From: Argentina anserina
Taxonomy: Eukaryota; Streptophyta; Magnoliopsida; Rosales; Rosaceae
DNA: 64,000 nt
Assembly (NCBI RefSeq): GCF_933775445.1
Contig: NC_065875.1
Location: forward strand, 1,550,001 to 1,614,000
Direction of reading: 5' to 3'
Positions 25,268 to 36,110 of the stretch are shown piece by piece; position 1 is the stretch's first letter; the number at the start of each line of letters is the position of its first letter. A program made the position numbers and the translations under genes. The notes beneath the pieces were generated by a model. It was given only the letters and a program-made list of their open reading frames with translations. It ran no database searches and was not told the DNA's origin.

Positions 25268-27518
25268 CGATCTCTCTCTCTCTCACAGACAACGTTGCCG
25301 GCGATCTCACCAACCGGACGTTCGTGACCCTCACGGCCGGTCGCTAAAGCTCCGCAAGCCCGACCGCAGCAAACCCCGAGCAGGACGCGTTCTCCCTCGC
25401 CGCCGCGCGACAACCCGAGGCTTACAACCTCCTCCGCCGTCCAACTCCACCTCCGGCGACGCCAGTTCCCAAGGTTAGCACGTCTCTACCTCTCCTTGTC
25501 CTTGGTGCTACCTGCGAGGCGATCGGAGCCCGAATCGCGTCCCCGCCTCACCCCTCTGCTCAAACCCGATCGCCGCCTTGTTCAAGCTCCTTCGGCGACA
25601 CTCCAGTGGTTCCAAGGCTCGAATTAAGTAAGGATTTTATTGATTTGATTGTTGAGATGCTTTGTTTGCGAATTTGTGGAGATTTGGAATGAATTGGAGG
25701 AGGAGGGGAAATAGAGAGTACCGCCGCTTCAGGCGGCGCGTGCGAGGGCGTGAAGGGGGCAGGAGGCAGCTTAAGGCCGGGGGAGGGGAGGAGAGGAAGC
25801 AATGAGAGGTTTTGGACGGCGGAGGACAAGCCACGCGCGCCGCCGCTGTGGGGAGGCGCGTGAGCGCCACGCACTGTCGCCAGAGGTGGCGCGTGAACCC
25901 CACGCGCCGCCACGTGCGGCGTCGCGTGAACAGTAAATTTCAAACTGTAAATTTGTGAAAAGTGATTTCTGTACGGTGAATGTAAAAAGTAATTTACGTA
26001 CAGTAAATGTAAAAGTATTTTACGTACAGTAAATGTAAAAGTATTTTGCGTACAGTAATTGTAAAGTAAATTTTGAAAGGTAAATCGTTGATTAGTATTT
26101 AATGACGGTATTTACTATGAATAGTATTTGGTGTACATGAATACGTAAACAGTACGCATATGGAAAGTAATACATAGACAGTACGTATATGACAGTAATA
26201 CGGGAATAGTAATTTACGTGAACAGCTTGACAGGGCTTCTTCCTATACCTATGAATTTCACGACCTTTACTACAACGATGCTGTCGATAGATCAAATTAA
26301 TTTCGTAAAAACCGAAAATTTCTGAACAGTAAAACATTAATACTGTTTCGGCATTTGAGGATTTATGTAACGTTTCTAATCACTTCTTCTTCAATCTAGG
26401 TGATCGATTAATCGAGTGAATGAATTGCTTTCAGTATTGTGGGAGATACGCTCATGAAACTAAGGTGAGTAAAATCTCACAGTGATGAATCTACCCTTAG
26501 CGGAGATTCATAATTACACTTATTTTAAAGGATTAAACTATGATATGTATATGATATAGTTGGTTGTGTATGTGTATAATTGGTAAAATCGATACATATA
26601 TATGAGTTGCTATATTATATACTATCATATTCCCAATTTCAAATAAGTTCATTTATGGCATTGATAATTATTTATTGAGCATGTCACTTGGTTTTGTACG
26701 ACAATATGTGAGGATTATTTTGTACGTGGTTTTAACTTGAGTTATGTTAAAACGTTTTCGTTGTCTTCAGACGTGTTGACATGTCAGAACCTAGTCTTGG
26801 TCGGGCGATAGTTACGATACAACTAGAGTTCTAGTCTGTCTACCGGTGTACTGGCATGAGAGGTAACAGATGTGTTACCGGCTTATGAGTACCCATATTT
26901 TTGATATTGGGTAGCAAGTGATTGTCATATGTCTGGCGGCGTACTAGCATGAGGGGTAACATATGAGTACATGAGTCTTATGAGTACCCGTATTATAAAT
27001 GTATTTGGGTAAACAGAGGGGTTGCCCGATTTCTCATGAGCACGTATATTTTCAGATATTATTGGATAACCAGATGGGCCGTCCAATGACTCATGAGTAC
27101 ATTTATAATTAAATGTTTTCAGTATTTTCTTCTATATTTATATGCGAGATATATTGTTGTTTTATTCATACGAGCTGCAAAGCTTACCGAGTTTCTGTTT
27201 ACAATCCCAGTGCACCTATTCGATAGTGTAGGGGATAGTTCTGCAGGTGTGGATTAGCAGAATTAACGGACTACTCTGAAGACTTCGAAGTTTATTTATT
27301 TATTTTGTGGTGAGGATTGTGAGGATTTTACATTTCCATTTGAAATAATGTTCGAATTTTAAATTGGTTTTGTAATAATCCATTCGACTGAGTTGTACTA
27401 TAAACTCAGTAATGATACGCTGTGACGATGAGACGATTTCGATTTATTGAGATTGTTTTAGAGTTTTTTTATGGCTTCGATTTTTGAGTTTTATGCTCGA
27501 AATTTCGGGGGCGTGATA
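24834..27518 (+). mobile_element. solo LTR of a Ty3/Gypsy element
   Basis: A 2685-bp LTR flanked by the perfect 5-bp duplication gattt (24829-24833 and 27519-27523). It starts tgtaataacccgatttt. The 3' end reads gggggcgtgata where relatives read ggggtcgttaca, so the terminal CA is mutated. It contains a TATA box (tataaaaagg, from 25161), a (CT)n tract at 25222-25264, a GC-rich block at about 25730-25930 and repeated gtacagtaaatgtaaaag motifs at 25975-26060. No internal region remains. Confidence 0.9.
25222..25264. repeat. (CT)n microsatellite in the solo LTR
   Basis: Long CT run about 60 bp after the TATA box, at the same relative position as shorter CT runs in the other LTRs of this group. 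Confidence 0.9.
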
Positions 27519-27523
27519 GATTT

Positions 27524-28161
27524 AATCTAATTTCAATACCTTAACGATGTCCGAATTAGATAAATTTTTTTAGAAATGATCTTAAATAACATACGTATAT
27601 ATCAAATTATCTTGAAACAGAAACGTAATTTTTGTCCATTTTTATCGACACGGATATAAGTGTGGTTCAGGGATTAACTCTATAAATCTCAGATATCACA
27701 TTATCTTGAAGCGAAAACCTGCAAATTCATTCAGACAAGAGATTATGGATTCTATATATTTAGAAGGAGAAAGAAGATAGAATAAAAATAAACCTTAAAA
27801 AATGTAAAATGATAATCCTTCATTCAAGTATAATTTTTAAATTAAAACCCATTCACATGCAAACCATTTCCAATTAGTGTCAAAGGAAAAACAAATGTTA
27901 ACCTATTCCAAGCAAAACACGTCAAGGAAGCAATGTCAAAGCAAATGGATGGCCCCGCGTGATGTCGCTTATAGATCTTGACACTGCTAATTTCCAATAT
28001 CTTGCCTCAGCCCTGCATGCCATGTAAATAACGAAAGAAGTAAAGCTGAACATGTGAATTCGAATGAGTGAATTGAATACAATAAAATCCATCATATGAT
28101 CCATATGGAGCGATATTGATGTGGAATATTCTAGCTACAAATAATTGATGAAGTGAATACA
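27524..28161. other. intergenic, nothing recognised
   Basis: AT-rich spacer between the solo LTR and a small TIR element. No feature supported. Confidence 0.5.
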
Positions 28162-28173
28162 TGAATTCTGCCA

Positions 28174-28702
28174 ATAGCGGACCTGAAGCTTAGATGAGTG
28201 GGGGCAAAAACTACTTTTATTTATATACGCGAAGCCCAAAATGTTTTTTACTATACTATATTTAAATTAAGTATGTCAATATTTGTTATCAGAATAAAGT
28301 TCTTTTAAATTAATCTCTACATGACTCTATTTTGATCTTTCATTATGTATAAGAGTAGATGATACCTCGTCTTATGTTCATTTATAAAATCTTTCATCTC
28401 TTTATTTCACAACTGCAAATCTAAATAAAAAGAACAAATTTATCTAATAAATAAATCATGAATCTAAAAACTAAACTCGGTAAACACTATACCAAAAAAT
28501 GTAACATACAAAAGAGGAGAAAAGTATAAGATTTTGGACTTTTTTCGTGTGATAACTGTCTAGTCTAATAATATGTGAGGTTTTATTTATAAATAAGTGT
28601 GGAAATTTGATAAAAATTGAAATTTTTAGGTTATAGGAAAAATAAAAAAAAGTTAACAAAATTGAGTGGGGCAGAGCCCCCCCTCCCCCCCGGTTCCGCC
28701 TT
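28174..28702. mobile_element. short TIR element with a long flanking repeat
   Basis: A 529-bp AT-rich element flanked by the perfect 12-bp direct repeat tgaattctgcca (28162-28173 and 28703-28714). The ends are weakly inverted: left atagcggacct, right read inward aaaggcggaacc. A ccccccctcccccccc run lies next to the right end and a gtggggg motif near the left. Target duplications of 9-11 bp are typical of Mutator-like elements; the extra bases may be chance. No transposase. Confidence 0.6.
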
Positions 28703-28714
28703 TGAATTCTGCCA

Positions 28715-29225
28715 TGGTTTTCACACCTGCAGATATGGCACTGCAAAAAATCTGAAGAATGTATGTAGTTTTTATCGGTAACTAACTGTACGTAGAACTC
28801 TAAGGGTTTTGTAAGTCCTATACAAGATAAGATATATACATGAAAGGGAGATAGGGAGATTGCTTATTAACAGAATAATATAATGCTAGCGCGCTAGATA
28901 ATTAATTAGTTTTTCACAATCTTTCTTATACTGATTAATAACTGTCTCAAGCTGGATAATTGATTCATATTATCCTCAAATTATTCGTTTTGGGAGTGAG
29001 AGCTTCATCGTACTTGGCATGCAGCTTATTGATAAGTTTCATATCAAGCTTTGAGATTTACCCTTTAATTTATGAAGCTTCACTTCAGACTCTCAGTTTG
29101 AAAAGAACAACTTTTAAGAGATCGGGCATATACAGATATTCTTCCATTAAGTTCATGTGTGTATTTATGTGGCAATGCACACCATACGCGTGGCATGATA
29201 AAGGAGCATACAGCCTAAAAGTGGC
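28715..29225. promoter_or_regulatory. upstream region of the complete SEO gene
   Basis: About 500 bp between the small TIR element and the TATA box. AT-rich with short frames of no known family. Regulatory elements for phloem expression would be expected here but none is identifiable by eye. Confidence 0.35.
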
Positions 29226-29234
29226 TATAAATAG
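29226..29234 (+). promoter_or_regulatory. TATA box of the complete SEO gene
   Basis: tataaatag, 117 bp before the ATG. The partial SEO gene downstream has the same motif 131 bp before its ATG, which supports a shared core promoter. Confidence 0.75.
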
Positions 29235-29342
29235 GGCAAGCATTGCAAGACCAAAACCACCAAGAGAAAACACAAGCCGGAAGTAATAAGCTAGCCTTGC
29301 TTTCTGCATCCAATCTCTGCCTTTAAGCCATCATCCATCATC

Positions 29343-32233
29343 ATGCTAGGCCTAGTAAACAATGTGGCTACCAAGGTGGCCTCAGTAATCCACCACCCTC
29401 CTGTTAGCATCTTTGCCAAATCTGACAAGAAAATCTTGGAGGATATTTACACTACTCATGTTCATGCTGATGATTCATTTGATGACGATACCCTTTTCGA
29501 CATTGTTGAGAGTATCATCAAGCGTGCAACCCAAACCGTTGATAAAATTGTGCAGGTGCATATATTCATATATTTTGTGATTTAATGAAGTCTCAATTTA
29601 ATATGTCAAGACCAGTACATATATATATGTTTTTTTTTGTCTCTCTGGGTCATTTCTTTCTCTCTTGATCTCTATGCAAGGATGTCGAAGATGACCTTTA
29701 GTCTGCTTGAAGCTGTCTTTTTTCTGTTGTGGGTAGTGAATGCTATATTCTTGTGGTTGTTTCAGGGTACCCAAGTGCATGTGGAAGACATAGAGGAGAA
29801 GACTCCCAAAGCCAGCTTTAGTGTACCACTGTGCACGCTTAAAGGAATCTCCTGCGAGGTCCATACTTACCAGCAGATTGAATTGAAATATATAATTTAT
29901 AGATTAATTTCCGTGCATACTAAATTTTTTTCTCTAATTTCAGATGCAATGCAAGCCTCCTGGTGAGGAAATTGCCCACAAGACAACACTGGCAATACTC
30001 CACAAGCTGTCGACCTATTCATGGGAAGCAAAGGCATCACTGACCCTAGCAGCTTTTGCTATGGAATTTGGTGAGCTGTGGCTCCTTGCTGAGCTTCGCG
30101 AATCTAACCACCTTGCCAAATCAATTGCCATTCTCAAACGAGTCCCTGTTTTTCTCAAGCCTTCTGAGCTGCCCAAGCGCAGGCAAGCAATACTTGAGCT
30201 TAACAATCTGATCAAGGCCACATTGCAAGTGATTGAATACATCGACCAGGTCAACAGACTTTCCATTTATGACCTAAAAGATGTCCCCGAGTTGCCAAAA
30301 ACATTAGAACATATACCGGTGGACGTTTATTGGGCTATCATGACTGTTGTGGCATGTGCCACTAAGGTCACTATACTCACAAGTGATGAGTAAGTTGTTT
30401 TCCATCGTCTGGCAAAATTAGTTTTGCATACCCTCAAGAAATGCATGTATTTGGCTGACACGCATTACTTTTCAGGGAAAAAGAATTTGATATATCTCCC
30501 TATTCTCAAAAAATCCACTTTGTCCTCAACAAGCTGAAGACGCAGCTAACAATTTGCAAAACACATATCGGTGGGTTACTTGCTAAGTTGCATATATTTG
30601 ATTAATTGAGGTTCACATTCATTCTATATATGCACTCTTAAAAATGAAATTTGAAGCATTGTTTTTGTTGTTTGATGCAGAATTGGAACAAAATTTTAGA
30701 AAGCTCAGGAAACTGCTCCGAACACCTACCGAAGTTATGGAAATTTTTAAGGGTTTGATATTTACAAAGGATAATGTCCAGCCACTATTTGATGGCTCCA
30801 CTAAACAAACGGTCTGCACATCGATCTTCTCTATTGATATCACTTCAATTCTCGACAAATTGTCACTACTATCGTGAAGTTTAATCGGGTCTAATTGGCT
30901 GTACAGGTGAACATCGAAATCCTAAGGAGGAAGAATGTGCTTTTATTCATTTCCAGCCTAGACATTACGGATGCTGACTATTCAATTCTAAAACCAATCC
31001 ATGATGAGTTCAGAAAGAAAGACGATCAATATAAGATTGTTTGGATACCAATTGTGGAGCAATGGACTGATGAGCTGAGAAAGAAGTTTGATATCCTGAA
31101 GAACAAGATGCCATGGATTACGGTGCAGTATTCTGGCCCTATAGCAGGCATCAAGTTCATCAAGGAGGAGTGGAACTTTAAGGGTAAGCCGGCACTGGTA
31201 GTGATGAACCCACAAGGAAAGGTCGAACACTCTAACGCTCTCCACATGATTCGGGTATGGGGAGTCAAGGCGTTCCCTTTCACAGAGACAACAGAAAAAG
31301 AACTTTCAAAATCTCAAGAATGGGTTGTCTCTGTGGTTGAAGGAACTCACCCATCTGTGCCAACTTGGGTACGTATTCGTCCTCAGTCCTCAATGATCAA
31401 AATGCAAACAGAAACTGACGATCTACTATTTATCTAATTGCCGATATTACTTTTCACCTCACATAAAGTCATGCATTACTGCATCAACACGTTACATTAT
31501 TGAACTATGAGTCATCTTCATTACTAATACACGTAGTTTGATTACATGCATTTTCCTATATAACTATATAACAAAACGATGACATTTAGTTTATGAGGAG
31601 AAAGTTGTTGTATGACTCTTACTTATATTTATTATCCTTAAACAGATCAAAGAAAATAAGTACATCTTCTTCTATGGTGGTAAAGACAACGAATGGATTC
31701 AGCAATTCACAAAGAAAGCAACTGCCCTCGCAAACGATCCTATCTTGAAGGAAGCAAAGATCCACTTAGAGTTGGTTCTGGTCGGAAAAGGCACCAAAGG
31801 AGAAGATGACCACGGAATTCTTGGTCGCTTCTGGACCGGTGTAGAAAGCTTGTTCTTCACCAAAGGCCACAAGCATGGGGATTTGGTCAGTCAAGAAATC
31901 CAAAAGCTTCTGTCTTACAAAAACGAAAGCGGATGGGCAGTGCTTAGCAAAGGACCGACTATGTTGGTCACAGGTCATGGTACCGCGGTATTGAAGGTGG
32001 TAGAGGAATTTGAGAAATGGAAGGAGCAAGTCAAGGAGAAGGGATTTGAGTTTTGTTTCAAGGCTTATTATGTGAAGATAAGTCAGGCTAGTCGACCTTG
32101 CTGCCGTCTGGACATTCCGGGGTCTTCCGGAAAGGTTCCAGAGTTGATGAAGTGCCCTGACTGCCACCGTAGTATGGAGACTTTCATCAGTTACAAGTGT
32201 TGCCACATTGATGGTCCTACTGCACATCACTAA
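29343..32233 (+). CDS. SEOB: sieve element occlusion protein, SEO-B-like (seven exons)
   Basis: Exons: 29343-29555, 29766-29858, 29944-30389, 30476-30570, 30681-30811, 30907-31368, 31646-32233. All borders are GT-AG and join in one frame of 675 residues, the usual size for SEO proteins. The SEO N-terminal domain starts near residue 25 (KKILEDIYTTHVH) and carries the conserved IIKRATQTVDKIVQ at the end of exon 1. Exon 6 encodes the central thioredoxin-like region (VLLFISSLDI ... YKIVWIPIVEQW, then MPWITVQYSGP). The SEO C-terminal domain fills exon 7 and ends in a Cys/His cluster (residues about 632-671: CCRLDIPG, CPDCHRSME, KCCH). The family forms P-protein filaments (forisomes in legumes) in phloem sieve elements, linked to plugging of wounded sieve tubes. 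This is the only complete SEO gene among five SEO loci here. The B-like label is inference from family resemblance. Confidence 0.93.
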
Positions 32234-33002
32234 GCGCTGGCTTTGTTGGTGTTTTCGATCAATCCTTCAGTACGTACGTAATTAATGATGGACTCTATTA
32301 TGTTATAGTTTACTTCTGCAAGATTAAATAAGCGGATATGGCCGATGCATTGTGATGCTCTGGTATAACCCAGGCTTATGATTTGAATTTTCAAGCTATG
32401 TCTACTATGTAAATTGGGATTTTCATTCTGTACGTTTTGAATTAAATAAAACCAATATTTTGGTGACTTTGTGCGTTGTGAAATTAATTTAGGATTCTGC
32501 TTATTTTATTAAAACCAATTCTTTAGAAATATATTTCATGGCCCCAAGCAATTCATTAGAAACCATCAATTCATTAAATCCCTCAACCTAAAAAAAGGTT
32601 TAATTTTTTTAACCTAAAAACAAACAATTCTTTAGAAACTTGACGCTTACAAATCGATGTCTTCCTCAACCAAAACACCTCTGCCAAATCCCTCACACTA
32701 CGTCCGACGCGATCGTAACCTTCCGTTTATATTTGTCGGTCATAGACTAAGAGTACGTCTGAGATGTGAGTATACAGAGGAACTTCAAGCTCCACCAAAC
32801 GGAACACAACTATACCACAAAAGGAATCTAGACACGAGGGTTTTTTTTTTCCCAAGGAAAAATGATAAGGTGTAAACTTTGGTATTTTATAGAATTGCAA
32901 TTGATATGTACTCTCTGAGAAAAAATTTCACACTAAAGATACTGAATCTGTGATATAGAACGGCTAGCCGAGGAGTTCGAGGAGCAGCTTAAAAATGTAT
33001 GG
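32234..33002. other. SEO 3' flank, then spacer to the retrotransposon
   Basis: The first 530 bp match 10640-11150 (duplicated 3' untranslated region and beyond). The last 50 bp before the LTR read like an exon: after gatatag the frame gives ERLAEEFEEQLKN. This may be a fragment of an unidentified gene cut by the retrotransposon. Confidence 0.5.
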
Positions 33003-35625
33003 TGTAATAACCCTAAATTTCAAAACAATATTTGGTTTAATTTAAATTCTTTTAAGTTGTGAAGTTTGATTAAAAACGAATGTGATTGTTGCGATACTTT
33101 GAAACGAAAAACGGAAACGTTTTCGGAACGTTTATTAAGAAAAACGTTACGTTTCCGAACGAAATTATTGACTTTTATTCCGTCGATCGGTTGCGAAAAC
33201 TTCCTTCACGAAAGTTGTAGAGCTCGTTGATACGAGTTCGTGGATATGTGACGCGTTCTAATCGGACGACGTACGTAAATGTTATTAATGACGGAAGTTA
33301 GTTTCCGATTTTGGGAGGGGGTATAAAAGGAAATGTTTTCAGCTAGGGTTCCCATAATTGGAAACCCTTTCGTTCCTCTCTCACCCCGCCTCCCTCTTTC
33401 TCTCTCTCTCTCTCTCCCCGAAACTCACTCACCCTCACCTAAGAGAACCGCCCCCGGCGATCTACCACGCAGGGCCGCCGTGACGTGCACCACTCGGCCG
33501 AACGACATCGCGAGGACCCCTGCAGCCACCCTTCAGCTCGCCAGCTCGAGCCTCGCCGCCGTGAGGACGCCCGACGTCGCCAAGTTTCTGCAAATCGCCG
33601 CGCCGAGCTTCTCAGCCACCACCGAGCTAGAAGCGAGCTCACCACCATCGAATCGAGGTGAGATTCATGTTAGTGATGTATTGTGTGATTGTTGTGATGA
33701 TTTTTAGCATTTTTGCAGTGAATCGAAGGGAGGACGGAGGAGAGGGTACCGCCGCCTAGAGGCGGCGCGTGGGAGGCGTAGGAGCTGGTCTGTGACCGTG
33801 GGGAGGAAGAGGAGGAAGAAAAGGAGAGAAACGGGGTGGTGGTGGTGTGATGCGCACCGTTGGGGGTGTCGGCGCGTGTGCCACGTGCGGCGGTGTGAAC
33901 AGTTTTGACAGAAGGGTATTTTGGTAATTTACTGTGTACGGTAAATGTAAATTTTAATTACGTACGGTAAATGTAAATATAAATTACTTTCAGTAAATGT
34001 AAAAAGTAATTTGTAAAAGGGTAATTTAGTAAATTTTATTTACTGAGATTGTATTTACATTTAAACAGTACGTATACGTACATAAATACGTATATAGTAT
34101 TTATACGTACAGAAATACGTATTAAGTGTATATTTGTACAGTAACCGTGAATAGTAACAGTGAACAGTAACTTCGTTAAACCGAAAATTGCTGGACAGTA
34201 ACCGATTATTACTGTTTCGGCATTTAAAGGTTTACGAAACGATTCTAAAATTCTTTTCTTATCTTTTCAAGGTGATCGTTAAATCGAGGAAAGGAATTAT
34301 CTTCGGGAATTGTGGAATTACGCTCAAGTCAATAAGGTGAGTAAAATCTCACATATTTACGAATCTATCCTTGCGGTGATTCTAAGATGTTTGCAAGAGT
34401 TTTTATTATTGAAATACAACATGTATACAATATAATGGATTCTATATATATTGTAATAAATGGTAATAAGTACATATATATATAATTTGCTATATTGTAT
34501 ACTGTTATGAATTCATCTGGATTAGGTCAATTTGATGACAAGCATATGAGTTTAATATTGAAATTGTTAAACGTTTTGTCTTCGGACGTGTTTATAAATT
34601 ATGACATGTATAAGATATAATGAATTATATATATATATCGTACAAATGGTAAATAAATACGTATATATATAGTTTGTTATATAATATACTGTTATGATTT
34701 TATTGTGATTTTGATTTGTACAATATGATGTGAGATTATTGTACGTGATTTTTAACATTGAGATTGTTAAAATGTTGAGTTGTCTTCGGACGTGATTTGG
34801 TACAATATGATGTGAGATTATTGTACGTGTTTGGCAAGTCGGAACCTAGCCTTTGGCCGGGCGAAAGTTACGATACAGTTAGAGCTCTAGTCTGTCTGCC
34901 TTAGTACTGCATGTGAGGTAACGGATGGTTATCTGCTCATGGGTACTCAGATTGTTTTGGATGTTGGGTAGCGGGTGGCTATCCAATATCGGCGGTGTAT
35001 TACGAGAGGGGTAACAGATGTGTACCAGCGTTCTTGGTACTCGTATTATAAATGCATTTGGATAACCAGAAGGGTTACTTAATTTTCTCATGAGCGTTTC
35101 ATTTCATATTCCTTTGGGACAACCAGATGGGCTGTCCATTGACTCATGAGGGCATTTATATTTGTTGATTTGTGATTTTTCGTATATTTTGATATGCGAA
35201 TTATATTTTGATTTTCTCATACGAGCTATAAGTTTACCGGGTTTGTGTTTACAATCCCGGTGCACCAATTCGATGATGTAGGGGATAATTCCGCAGGTAC
35301 TGATTAGTGGAGATTGAGCGACGACTCCGGAGGCTCGAAGTCGTTCGTATCCTACTTGTGGTGAGGTTTTAGCGTGGATTTGTGTGTGAGAATTAGTGTG
35401 ATTTTATTTGTGAGATTTGTGAGTGATTTGTGAGGATTATTACATTTCCATTTTATGTATGGATTATAAATTTGGGTTGTAATAATTGGTTTGTCTGAGT
35501 TGTATTGAGAACTCAGAATTGATCCGCTATGACATTTAAATGATTTTCGATTTCATTGAGATTATTTTGTGTTAAACGACTTTAGAATTTTGAGTTTTTA
35601 AGCTCGAAATTTTGGGGTCGTTACA
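33003..35625 (+). repeat. 5' LTR of the Tekay-like element
   Basis: 2623 bp, starts tgtaataaccctaaat, ends ggggtcgttaca. TATA box gtataaaagg at 33321-33330, followed by a pyrimidine-rich stretch with (CT)n. Compared with the 3' LTR it lacks a 34-bp GC-rich block, has one copy instead of three of a 31-bp unit, and has fewer units of the acgtataaatacgtat array near 34080-34135. Confidence 0.93.
33321..33330 (+). promoter_or_regulatory. TATA box in the 5' LTR
   Basis: gtataaaagg, conserved in position and sequence in the 3' LTR (from about 40733) and in both solo LTRs. It probably sets the start of the genomic transcript. Confidence 0.75.
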
Positions 35626-35627
35626 GT

Positions 35628-35639
35628 TGGTATTAGAGC
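35628..35639 (+). other. primer-binding site (initiator Met tRNA)
   Basis: tggtattagagc, two bases after the 5' LTR. It differs by one base from tggtatcagagc, the usual complement to the 3' end of plant initiator methionine tRNA. The non-autonomous element at 46-55.6 kb has the unmutated form. Confidence 0.85.
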
Positions 35640-35913
35640 CTAAGTGCGTATTTGGCGATTATCAATATCATCCGGGAGCGATGATCCGACTGCAGGCGGG
35701 CACCCATCACATGCTCCTCGGTATTGATATGTCGTCGGGTACGCGAGAGTGTTTTAGGAGCCATACCAAATGGTTTGGTCCTCTGGGAAGTATCGTTAGG
35801 ATACTTCGATGATTCATCTTATCTTGAAATTTCATGTTAATACCTATTGAATATGTTTTAGTTGAATTCGAGATTTCACAAGTATTGACTAAGTGTTTCG
35901 TTGTTTGAAGGTG

Positions 35914-36110
35914 ATGAACGCTGATAAGGGCCGAGGACGGGCGAGAGGCCGAGGTCGAGGTAGGGCCGCGTGCCGAGTCCGCAACGTGGAGAACTTGTAT
36001 GAGGAGGCTGCTCCATAGGAGGAGCAGGTTGAGCCAGCTCCTGCGGTTAGAGATGACGGTCAAGTGTTGAAGCTGATCAAGGATATTAGTGCACTGTCAG
36101 CGCCGACCTT
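35914..36110 (+). pseudogene. broken gag N-terminus
   Basis: The gag frame starts at ATG 35914 with an Arg/Gly-rich stretch (GRGRARGRGRGRAA). It meets an in-frame TAG at 36016-36018 (codon 35), then runs on to about 36105-36112, where a 1-base shift moves reading into the long downstream frame. The same Arg/Gly-rich start and the following NVENLYE are present in the other element (minus strand, about 52250-52349), so this is the native start of gag. Confidence 0.8.

Noticed and set aside
29944..30393. ATG at 29944 as a gene start
   Set aside because: It is the first codon of SEO exon 3 following an AG acceptor; exons 1 and 2 join to it in frame.
33333..33707. 124-residue frame conserved in both Tekay-like LTRs (also 40745-41113)
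   Set aside because: The ATG lies only about 10 bp after the TATA box, so it is probably upstream of the transcript start. The product is Pro/Ser/Ala-rich, and conservation follows from LTR identity.
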